A stretch of DNA of 64,000 nt from positions 5,145,501 through 5,209,500 of the forward strand of contig NZ_CP059997.1 in NCBI RefSeq assembly GCF_018736145.1. The letters run 5' to 3'. Positions 33,498-41,158 of this stretch are shown in pieces. The DNA is from Amycolatopsis sp. CA-230715. Lineage in GTDB: Bacteria; Actinomycetota; Actinomycetes; Mycobacteriales; Pseudonocardiaceae. Under the pieces are notes generated by a model that did no database searches, had not been told where the DNA came from, and saw only the letters and a program-made list of their open reading frames with translations. Position 1 is the first letter of the stretch, and the number at the start of each line of letters is the position of its first letter. Both the position numbers and the translations under genes were made by a program.

Positions 33498-34286
33498 TCA
33501 GCGGGGTACGAGCCGTTCGACACCGTCGAGCAGGCGCTGGAGCCCGAACTCGAAGATGCTCTCCGGCCCGGACGCCTCGAACTCGTCGCGCCCGAAGCGG
33601 GCGATCATGGGCAGCGCGGCCAGCGCGGGTTTGATCTTCTCGCCCTGCGCGCTCATCCACTGCTCGCGGGGCGCGGCTTCGCGCGTTTCGCGGGCTAATT
33701 GCAGTGCGGCGCTCTGCGTGTGGGTGGAGAGCATGATGGCGATCCTGACCATGGTGGCGAAGTCGAGCCCGATGCCCTCGACCGCGCGGATGCGCCAGTC
33801 GGTGTAGGCCATCATCTTCGGCGCGATCGGCGGCCTTGTGGTGAGCGCGAACATCTGCGGCAGCCACGGGTGCTCGGTGTAGAGCGCCCACTCCTGGCGC
33901 GTGGAGAGTTCGAGCTTCGCGCGCCAGCCGCCGGGGCCGGGCTCCGGCAGCGGTCTGCGGCCGAACACCTCGTCGATCATCAGCTCGCCGAGCTCCTCCT
34001 TGCCCGGCACGTACCGGTAGAGCGACATCGCGCCGACGCCGAGCTCGGCCGCCGTCCGCCGCATCGACAGCCCGGCGCCGCCGTCACGATCGGCGAGTGC
34101 GATCGCAGCGGCCACGATCCGGTCCACGGTCAGTGCCTGCCCCGCCTCCTCTGTGCCGGGTTCGCGCTGCTTCTCGGCGACGCGTTCGCGATACGCCCGC
34201 GCGCGGCAGGCGCGCGAGCAGTAGCGCTGCGGCCGCCCCCGGCCCGCCGGGGGAAGCTCGCGTCCGCAGACGGCGCAGCTCGTCAC
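33498..34286 (-). CDS. TetR family regulator with N-terminal Cys-rich (zinc-finger-like) segment
   Basis: 262 aa. The N-terminal 35 residues hold CAVCGRELPPAGRGRPQRYC and a following SRACRARAYRER: a C-x2-C...C-x3-C pattern like a small zinc knuckle. A TetR helix-turn-helix follows (ALTVDRIVAAAIALADRDG, GAMSLYRYVPGKEEL), then a TetR_C domain. The GTG at 34286 is chosen because AAGGAG lies before it. A dispersed-element copy inside the gene (33683-33704) brings a TTA codon (LQLARETRE). It is divergent from the ABC exporter genes and probably represses them. Confidence 0.88.
   Translation of the reverse strand: MTSCAVCGRELPPAGRGRPQRYCSRACRARAYRERVAEKQREPGTEEAGQALTVDRIVAAAIALADRDGGAGLSMRRTAAELGVGAMSLYRYVPGKEELGELMIDEVFGRRPLPEPGPGGWRAKLELSTRQEWALYTEHPWLPQMFALTTRPPIAPKMMAYTDWRIRAVEGIGLDFATMVRIAIMLSTHTQSAALQLARETREAAPREQWMSAQGEKIKPALAALPMIARFGRDEFEASGPESIFEFGLQRLLDGVERLVPR
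33683..33704. repeat. Dispersed palindrome copy inside a TetR gene
   Basis: GCGTTTCGC-GG-GCTAATTGC, with the right half changed. Read on the minus strand it gives LQLARETR with a TTA leucine codon, rare in this genome's style. The same coding product (L-A-C/R-E-T) appears at 18079-18095. Confidence 0.55.
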
Positions 34287-34301
34287 TTCGCACTCCTTTT
34301 C

Positions 34302-34324
34302 GTCACGAATTCGAAAATCGTGAC
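34302..34324. promoter_or_regulatory. Putative TetR operator
   Basis: GTCACGA and TCGTGAC, perfect 7-base arms with a 9-base spacer, 16 bases upstream of the TetR gene start in the 138-base divergent gap. A second dyad (GACAC-N7-GTGTC, 34337-34353) lies next to it. The gap is markedly AT-rich compared with the rest. Either dyad could be the repressor site for the exporter promoter. Confidence 0.5.
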
Positions 34325-34424
34325 AAAAGAATACCGGACACTTTGAACGTGTCGATAGTCGGACAAAACTCACTGATGCAAACCGTAATTGCTCTACTCT
34401 GATGTTATCGAGTACGGTGTATTT

Positions 34425-35213
34425 ATGACTCGTACATCGTACTTAGAGCAGTCGCCGAGGGGGACCGCCGCCCAGCGCGGCGTCGTGGTGCGCGACCTCG
34501 TGAAGGTTTACGGGGCCGGGGACAACGCGGTCACCGTGCTGGACGGCGTCACGTTCGCCTTCCGCCACCGGTCCGTGACCGCCGTGATGGGTCCGTCCGG
34601 CTCCGGCAAGAGCACGCTGCTGCACTGCGCGGCCGGGCTCGACCGGCCGACCTCCGGCTCCGTGTCGATCGACGGCACCGAACTGACCACAGTGGACGAA
34701 GCAGCGCTCACCCGGCTGCGCCGCGACCGCCTCGGCTTCGTCTTCCAGTCCTACAACCTGGTGCCGACGCTGACCGTGCGGCAGAACGTCACGCTGCCCG
34801 CGGAACTGGCGGGTCGGCGCGTAGCGGAAAGCGCGGTGGAGGGCGTGCTCGCGCGACTCGGCCTCGGCGCACACACCGACGTGCGGCCCGCTTCGCTTTC
34901 CGGAGGCCAGCAACAGCGCGTCGCGATCGCCCGCGCGCTGCTCGCCGAGCCGGCGGTGATCTTCGCCGACGAGCCGACCGGCGCGCTCGACAGCCGCGCC
35001 GCGGCCGAAGTGCTCGGCCTGCTGCGGGATGCCGTCGACGCGGCGGGCCGCACGATCGTGATGGTCACGCACGATCCGGTGGCCGCGTCGATCGCCGACG
35101 CCGTGGTGTTCTTCGCCGACGGGCGAGTGGTGGACACCTTGACGCGGCCCACCGCGGACGCGGTCGCGGCGCGCATGGCGAGGCTCGGCGCGCCGGTCGG
35201 TGGTGTGCGGTGA
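34425..35213 (+). CDS. ABC transporter ATP-binding protein (MacB/LolD type)
   Basis: 262 aa. Walker A is GPSGSGKST, Q-loop region VFQSYNLVPTLTVRQNV, signature LSGGQQQRVAIARAL, Walker B VIFADEPTGALD, H-loop MVTHDP. The DEPTGALD form belongs to the MacB/LolD group that partners FtsX-like permeases. The start at 34425 has no good ribosome site, and an upstream in-frame start at 34389 exists; initiation may be leaderless. It is coupled to the permease by overlap. Confidence 0.92.
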   Translation: MTRTSYLEQSPRGTAAQRGVVVRDLVKVYGAGDNAVTVLDGVTFAFRHRSVTAVMGPSGSGKSTLLHCAAGLDRPTSGSVSIDGTELTTVDEAALTRLRRDRLGFVFQSYNLVPTLTVRQNVTLPAELAGRRVAESAVEGVLARLGLGAHTDVRPASLSGGQQQRVAIARALLAEPAVIFADEPTGALDSRAAAEVLGLLRDAVDAAGRTIVMVTHDPVAASIADAVVFFADGRVVDTLTRPTADAVAARMARLGAPVGGVR

Positions 35214-36535
35214 TGTGGCGTCTCGCCCTGCGCACGGTGCGGGCGCGGCTGGTGTCCTATGTGGCCTCGGCGGTGGTGATGGTCGCGGGCACCGCGCTGC
35301 TCACCGCCTTCGCGGCGCTCGCCGAGACCGGGATTTCGGTGCCAGGCGCGAAATCGCTGGCAATCCTCGCCTGGATCCTCGGCGGCTGGACCGTGGTGAT
35401 CGTGGCGTTCGGCGTGGTGTCCACCGCCGCATTGGTGATCCAGCAACGGGAACGCGAACTCGCGCTGCTGCGGTCGATCGGCGCCGCGCCCGCGCAGCTG
35501 CGGCGGTCGATCATGGCCGAGACGCTGGCCGTCGCGACGCCCTCGGTCGTCGTCGGTGTGGCCCCCGGGTTGGCACTCGGGTCGTTCCTGCTCGCCAAGG
35601 TGATCGACGCGGGGGTGGTGCGCGGCCCGCTCGCGCTGGCGGTCACCTGGGTGACCCCGGTCGCGGGTGGCGCGGTGGCCCTGCTGGCCGCGGCGGGAGC
35701 CGGTTTCCTCGCGGGAAGGCGCGCTTCGACGGTGCCGCCGATGCTCGCGCTCGCCGAGGCGTCCGGTGCACCGTCCACAGTGGTCACTAAGGGAAAAGTG
35801 CTGGCAGGGCTCGCGTTCCTGGTCATCGGGATCGGCTCGGGGCTCGGCACGCTCGCCATGCCGGACGGCCCGATGCTCGCCGCGGCGGCGGGACCGGCGT
35901 GCATCGGGGTCGCGATCGGACTCGCGCTGCTGAGCCCCGCGGTGCTGGCGTTGGCGACGGGGCTGGCGGAGCGGGTGCCAGCCGGGGTCGGCAGGCTCGC
36001 GCTGCGCAACCTCGGCGCGCGTGCGGCGCGGGCGACCGGTGTCGTGGGCCCGATGACGCTGCTCGTGGGGATCTCGACGGGCACGCTCTACATGCAGGGC
36101 ACCGAGGATGCCGCGATCGCCAGCGGTCGTGAAAGCTCCGGCGCCGAGTTCGCGGCGGCCAACTACCTCGTGGTCGCGATGATCATCGCGTTCTGCGCGA
36201 TCGCGGTGGCCAACACGCTGATCGCCGCGACCAGACACCGGCGCCGCGAGTTCGGCCTGCTGCGGCTCACCGCGTCGACGCGGCCGCAGGTGCTGCGGAT
36301 GGTCGCGGTGGAAAGCGCGGTCGCCGCCGGGGTCTCCGTGGTGCTCGGCACGGTGTCCGCCGCCGCGACCACGATCCCGTACAGCCTGGTCAAGATCGGT
36401 TCGGTGCTGCCGCGGGGTCCACTGTGGATGTACCTCGCGATCGTCGGCGGAACGGCACTGGTGGCGCTGGCCGCGACGCTGCCGCCGACCGCACGAGCGA
36501 CCGCGGTGCGGCCGGTCGTCGCGCTGGCCGCGTGA
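35210..36535 (+). CDS. FtsX-like ABC transporter permease
   Basis: 441 aa with about eight membrane segments. Two FtsX-type halves are seen: QQRERELALLRSIGAAPAQL after the N-terminal helix, and RHRRREFGLLRLTASTRPQVL near the C-terminus. It is about half the length of the common 800-residue actinobacterial permeases, with little extracytoplasmic domain. Start GTG at 35210 or ATG at 35213. With the ATPase it likely exports a drug or peptide under TetR control (inference). Confidence 0.88.
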   Translation: MMWRLALRTVRARLVSYVASAVVMVAGTALLTAFAALAETGISVPGAKSLAILAWILGGWTVVIVAFGVVSTAALVIQQRERELALLRSIGAAPAQLRRSIMAETLAVATPSVVVGVAPGLALGSFLLAKVIDAGVVRGPLALAVTWVTPVAGGAVALLAAAGAGFLAGRRASTVPPMLALAEASGAPSTVVTKGKVLAGLAFLVIGIGSGLGTLAMPDGPMLAAAAGPACIGVAIGLALLSPAVLALATGLAERVPAGVGRLALRNLGARAARATGVVGPMTLLVGISTGTLYMQGTEDAAIASGRESSGAEFAAANYLVVAMIIAFCAIAVANTLIAATRHRRREFGLLRLTASTRPQVLRMVAVESAVAAGVSVVLGTVSAAATTIPYSLVKIGSVLPRGPLWMYLAIVGGTALVALAATLPPTARATAVRPVVALAA

Positions 36536-36536
36536 G

Positions 36537-37025
36537 CTACCAGAGGTAGGTGGGGCCGCTGAACTTCTGGAGGGTGCGCAAGGAAGGCCGGACGAAGAAG
36601 TGCCCGGCGGCGAACCCGATCCAGGCCAGTGCCAGGAACGCGAGCTGGTTGAACAGCGCGACCGGCGTACCCGCGTGGAACAGCGCGCGCACGATCACAG
36701 CCAGCAGGGCGAAACCCATGGTCGCGGAAACGCAGACCAGCAACGCGTTCCTGGTCGTGCGTGCTTTCGCGATGTCCAGGTAGGTGGCGCGCACGCACCG
36801 CCGGGCGCTGATCAGCGTGACGCCGAGCGCGATCGTCCACAGTGGAGCGAGTGCGTCGGTGACGTGGATCGCCGCGGGGACGTTCTTTTCCAGCACGCCA
36901 CCGATGAACCGGAACAGGCCGTAGAGCAGCAGCGTTCCCACGCACAGCGTCACGCCGATCAGCACCACGCTGGACCGGAAGCGGTGCGCGAAGGCGGGTG
37001 GCAGTTCGCGGTACCTCGGGTCCAT
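36537..37025 (-). CDS. Small four-helix membrane protein, unknown function
   Basis: 162 aa with four hydrophobic segments (SSVVLIGVTLCVGTLLLYGLF; LAPLWTIALGVTLI; ALLVCVSATMGFALLAVIV; LAFLALAWIGFAAGHFF) and a basic C-terminus. No family recognised. The start at 37025 follows GGGGGAGG; the frame extends 45 bases upstream. Its end is one base from the convergent permease stop, and it is 58 bases downstream of the otsB fusion gene on the same strand. Confidence 0.75.
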   Translation of the reverse strand: MDPRYRELPPAFAHRFRSSVVLIGVTLCVGTLLLYGLFRFIGGVLEKNVPAAIHVTDALAPLWTIALGVTLISARRCVRATYLDIAKARTTRNALLVCVSATMGFALLAVIVRALFHAGTPVALFNQLAFLALAWIGFAAGHFFVRPSLRTLQKFSGPTYLW

Positions 37026-37083
37026 TGTGGCCTCCCCCGGAAAACGAGCGCCGGTGCGGAAAAACCGCACCGGCGCCCCTCGA

Positions 37084-39618
37084 TCACTGCTGTGCCAGCA
37101 GGTTCGCGCAGCGGATGAGACCGATGTGTGAATAGGCCTGCGGGTGGTTGCCCAGCGAGCGCTCGGCGACCGGGTCGTACTGCTCCGGCAGCAGGCCCGT
37201 CGGCCCCGAAGCGTCCACGAGCTGTTCGAACAGTTCCTCCGCCTCGGTGCGGCGGCCGGTCAGCAGGTAGGCCTCGACCAGCCACGCGGCGCAGATGTGG
37301 AAGCCGCCTTCGCCGCCGGGCAGCCCGTCGTCGCGGCGGTAACGGTACACAGTGGACCCGCTGCGCAGCTCCGCCTCGATCGCGGTGACCGTGTTCTGGA
37401 AGCGTTCGTCGCTCGGGTCGATCAGCCCGGTGAGCCCGACGAACAGCGACGCCGCGTCCAGATCGGTGCCGTCGTAGGCGGTGGTGAACGCGGAAACCTC
37501 TTCGTTCCAGCCGTGTTCGAGCACGTCGGCCTTGATCGCCTCGCGCAGTTCGTGCCAGCCCGCCGGGATGTCCCGGTCGTAGACCTCGCCGAGCTTGATC
37601 GCCCTGTCGATGGTCACCCAGCACATCACGCGCGAGTACACCCGGTGGCGCGGCACGTGCCGCTCCTCCCAGATGCCGTGGTCCGGCTCGAACCAGCGCC
37701 GCGTCACGGCCTCTGCCATCGCGCGCACCATCTGCCAGTCCTGGTCGCGCAGTTCGCCGCGCGCACCCGCCAGCGTCACCACCAGTTCCACGACCGGGCC
37801 GAACACGTCGAGCTGCACCTGGTGGTTCGCCAGGTTGCCGACCCGCACCGGCCGCGAGCCCGCGTACCCTGGCAGCGACTCGATGACCGCCTCGGCGCCG
37901 ATCTGGGTGCCCGCGAGCGTGTACAGCGGGTGCAGCCGCTCCGGGCCCGCGAGCGACGCGAGCACCTTGTGCAGCCAGCTCAGGTAGCCCTCGGCCTCTT
38001 CGAGCGAACCGAGGTGGACCAGTTCCCGCACGGTCATCGCGGCGTCGCGGATCCAGCAGTAGCGGTAGTCCCAGTTGCGGACGCCGCCGATCTCCTCCGG
38101 CAACGACGTGGTGGCCGCGGCGAGCACGCCACCGGTGTCGAAGTTGACCAGCCCGCGCAGGGTCAGCGCGGAACGGCCGACCAGGTCCGGCTCGACTGAC
38201 GGCATCTTCAGGGTGGCCGCCCAGGTGCTCCAGTACGCACCCGCGCGCGCCCTGCGGTCCACTTCGGACAGTTCATGTGTGCCGAGATCCGTTGTGCCGC
38301 ACCGGAGTTCGAGCACTACCGGCTGTTCGGGCTCGGGCTGCACGAGCGCGGTCGCGGTGTCGTGCATACCGTCGGAGGTGATCTCCCACGCGACGCCCGG
38401 TGCGCGCAGCACGAACGGCTCCGAGGTGCCGAGCACCCGCAGCCCGTCGTCCTCCTGCACGAGCCGCACCGGCACACCGCCGAACTCGGGGCGGGGCGCG
38501 AAAACGACCTCGGCGGCGGCCTGCCCGGAGACCACCCGGACCAGATCGGTGCGGTGCGACGGGCTTTCCGGTTCGAGGTAGTCCGTGACGAGCAGGCGCG
38601 ACCAGCGCGTCTCCACCGTCATCGTGTTCGGCAGGTACCGCTGGCCGAGGGGGAGCCCGTTGCGGTGCGGTTTGATCGAGAAGTGCCCGGCGCCGGGCCC
38701 GCCGAGCAGGTCCGCGAACACCGCGGGCGCGTCGGGCCCCGGGTGGCACAGCCAGGTCAGCTTCGCGTCCGGCGTGACCAGCGCGACCGACCGCTCGTTC
38801 GCGAGCAGCGAGATGCGTTCGATGGGCGGCGCCTGCTCGCCGTAGAGCCACGCGCGCCGCTCTTCGAGGATGAACGCGAGCACCGTCGCGACGTCGATGG
38901 TGTCCGGCACGCGGAAGGTCGCGAGCGTTTCGCCGTCGCCGACCTTCACGCCCATGTCAGGTCCGGACAGCCTGGCGAAGGCCTTCTCGTCGGTGACGTC
39001 GTCGCCGAGGAAGATCGTCGCGGTCGCGCCCGCCTGGTGCCGCAGGGTGTCGAGCGCGCGGCCCTTGTCGGTCTGGACCACCGCGAGCTCGACCACCTCC
39101 TTGCCGTCCGTTGTGGACACGCCCTCCCATGTGGACGGTCCGCTGTGGACGGACGCGAGCACGCGGCGGCCCGCGTCGTGCTCGGCTCTCCGCACGTGCA
39201 CGGCGATGCTGGCCGGCTTCACCTCGAGCGAGACGCCTGGCACGTCGAGCACGAGCTGCTCCAGCTCGCTCTCCAGCTTTCTGTGCAGCTCACGGGCTTT
39301 CGCGTCCAGCGCGTGCACGAAACCGATGTCGAACTCGGATCCGTGGCTGCCGACCAGGTGCACTTCGGACGGCAGGCGGGACAGCGTCGCGAGGTCGCGC
39401 AGCGCGCGCCCCGAGATCACGGCGGTCGTCGTCTCGTGCAACCCGGCAAGCGCGCGCAACGCACCGACGGATTCGGGCAGTGGCCGTGCTTCGTCCGGAT
39501 TGGACGTGATCGGAGCCAGCGTGCCGTCGTAGTCGCAGGCGACCAGCAGGCGGGGCGTGCGGGCGATCTGGACGATCGCGCGGCGCAGCTCGGCGGGCAG
39601 TGCCTCGGCGGTCAACAC
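37084..39618 (-). CDS. Trehalose-6-phosphate phosphatase fused to a GH15 glucoamylase/trehalase domain
   Basis: 844 aa. The N-terminal OtsB domain (about 1-245) has HAD motifs ACDYDGTLAPI, VISGRA, LGDDVTDEKAF. The rest (about 260-844) is a glycoside hydrolase family 15 catalytic region, with NWDYRYCWIRDAAMT, the (alpha/alpha)6 barrel pattern and the acid segment GGEGGFHICAAW. The fused protein could both make trehalose from trehalose 6-phosphate and hydrolyse trehalose or an alpha-glucan. It follows otsA after 27 bases. Actinobacterial GH15 enzymes of this type include trehalases, but specificity is not provable here. Confidence 0.88.
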   Translation of the reverse strand: MLTAEALPAELRRAIVQIARTPRLLVACDYDGTLAPITSNPDEARPLPESVGALRALAGLHETTTAVISGRALRDLATLSRLPSEVHLVGSHGSEFDIGFVHALDAKARELHRKLESELEQLVLDVPGVSLEVKPASIAVHVRRAEHDAGRRVLASVHSGPSTWEGVSTTDGKEVVELAVVQTDKGRALDTLRHQAGATATIFLGDDVTDEKAFARLSGPDMGVKVGDGETLATFRVPDTIDVATVLAFILEERRAWLYGEQAPPIERISLLANERSVALVTPDAKLTWLCHPGPDAPAVFADLLGGPGAGHFSIKPHRNGLPLGQRYLPNTMTVETRWSRLLVTDYLEPESPSHRTDLVRVVSGQAAAEVVFAPRPEFGGVPVRLVQEDDGLRVLGTSEPFVLRAPGVAWEITSDGMHDTATALVQPEPEQPVVLELRCGTTDLGTHELSEVDRRARAGAYWSTWAATLKMPSVEPDLVGRSALTLRGLVNFDTGGVLAAATTSLPEEIGGVRNWDYRYCWIRDAAMTVRELVHLGSLEEAEGYLSWLHKVLASLAGPERLHPLYTLAGTQIGAEAVIESLPGYAGSRPVRVGNLANHQVQLDVFGPVVELVVTLAGARGELRDQDWQMVRAMAEAVTRRWFEPDHGIWEERHVPRHRVYSRVMCWVTIDRAIKLGEVYDRDIPAGWHELREAIKADVLEHGWNEEVSAFTTAYDGTDLDAASLFVGLTGLIDPSDERFQNTVTAIEAELRSGSTVYRYRRDDGLPGGEGGFHICAAWLVEAYLLTGRRTEAEELFEQLVDASGPTGLLPEQYDPVAERSLGNHPQAYSHIGLIRCANLLAQQ

Positions 39619-39645
39619 TCCTCCTCGGGAGCTTGGGGTGGGGAC

Positions 39646-41082
39646 TTAGGTGGCCGTCTCGGCCCCGAGTGCTTCCAGGAACGAGCGCGCCCACCGGTCG
39701 ACGTCATGCGTGAGGACCTGACGCCGCAGGGCGCGCATCCTACGACGCCCCTCGGCTGGGTCGAGCGTAATGGCTGCCTGCAACGCGTTCTTCACCCCGT
39801 CGAGATCATGGGGGTTCACCAGAAAGGCGCTGCTCAGCTCCGCCGCCGCACCCGCGAACTCGCTCAGCAGGAGTGCCCCGCCGAGATCATGGCGGCAGGC
39901 CACGTACTCCTTGCACACCAGGTTCATGCCGTCACGCAACGGGGTCACGACCATGACGTCCGCCGCCGAGTAGAAGGCGGCCAGCTCCGCGCGGTTCACC
40001 GACTGGTGCAGGTAGTGCACGACGGGATGGCCGACGCGCGCGAACTCGCCGTTGATGCGGCCGACCATCTGCTCGATCTCGCCGCGCATGCGCTGGTAGT
40101 GCTCGACGCGTTCGCGGCTCGGCGTGGCGAGCTGTACGAACGTGACGTCCTCCGGTTTGACCCTGCCTTCCTGCAACAGCTCGTGGAACGCCTGCAGCCG
40201 GAGGTCGATCCCCTTGGTGTAGTCGAGCCGGTCGACGCCGAGCAGCACCGTCTTCGGGTTGCCGAGGTCCTCGCGCACCTGCGCGGCGCGCTCGACGACC
40301 TCCTTCGTCTTGGACAGCGAATCGAGGCCAGCCGCGTCGATCGAGATCGGGAACGCGCCGACGCGCACGGTCCGGTCGCCGACCTGCATCATGCCCGGCC
40401 TCGACCGGACGCCGACCGCGCCGCGGCTCGGTTCGAGCCCCACCAGCGTTCTGGCCAGCCACAGGAAGTTCTGCGCGCCGCCGGGGCGGTGGAAGCCGAC
40501 GAGATCCGCGCCGATCAGACCGCGCACGATCTCGGTCCGCCACGGCAGCTGCATGAACAGTTCCACCGGCGGGAACGGGATGTGCAGGAAGAACCCGATC
40601 CGCAGGTCCGGCCGCAGCTCGCGCAGCATGCTCGGCACCAGCTGCAGCTGGTAGTCCTGCACCCACACCGTCGCGCCGTCGCCCGCGACCTCGGCGCACG
40701 CCTCGGCGAACCGCCGGTTGACCCGGACGTAGCTCTCCCACCAGCCGCGGTCGAACACCGGGCGCTCCACCACGTCGTGGTAGAGCGGCCACAGCGACGC
40801 GTTCGAAAAGCCTTCGTAGTAGTCCTGGACCTCGTCCGAGGTCAGGGAAACCGGGTGCAGGACGAGCCCGTCGTCTTCGAACTCTTCGACCTCGACGTCG
40901 GGCACGCCCGGCCAGCCGACCCAGGCGCCCTTGCGTGACCGCAGGAACGGTTCCAGCGCGGACACGAGCCCGCCGGGGCTCGCGGTCCAGCGCTGGGTTC
41001 CGTCCGAGGAGCGGTCGAGGTCCACCGGAAGCCGGTTGGCCACCACGACGAACTCGGCGGAGGTGTAAATGCTCTGACTCAA
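39646..41082 (-). CDS. otsA: Trehalose-6-phosphate synthase
   Basis: 478 aa, GT20 family. It has VVANRLPVDL, SPGGLVSALEPF (the glycine-rich donor loop), WVQDYQLQLVPSMLRELRPD, FLHIPFPP, GVDRLDYTKGIDLR and TPLRDGMNLVCKEYVA. It joins glucose from UDP-glucose (or another NDP-glucose) to glucose 6-phosphate in the cytoplasm. The phosphatase gene follows on the same strand. The usual length confirms a complete gene. Confidence 0.96.
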   Translation of the reverse strand: MSQSIYTSAEFVVVANRLPVDLDRSSDGTQRWTASPGGLVSALEPFLRSRKGAWVGWPGVPDVEVEEFEDDGLVLHPVSLTSDEVQDYYEGFSNASLWPLYHDVVERPVFDRGWWESYVRVNRRFAEACAEVAGDGATVWVQDYQLQLVPSMLRELRPDLRIGFFLHIPFPPVELFMQLPWRTEIVRGLIGADLVGFHRPGGAQNFLWLARTLVGLEPSRGAVGVRSRPGMMQVGDRTVRVGAFPISIDAAGLDSLSKTKEVVERAAQVREDLGNPKTVLLGVDRLDYTKGIDLRLQAFHELLQEGRVKPEDVTFVQLATPSRERVEHYQRMRGEIEQMVGRINGEFARVGHPVVHYLHQSVNRAELAAFYSAADVMVVTPLRDGMNLVCKEYVACRHDLGGALLLSEFAGAAAELSSAFLVNPHDLDGVKNALQAAITLDPAEGRRRMRALRRQVLTHDVDRWARSFLEALGAETAT

Positions 41083-41158
41083 GGCAGCTGCTCCCTCGCT
41101 CGGCGGGACGCACTCGGCGTCACGACACTATCCGCCTGAGTGCCCGAATGCGGGTGAG

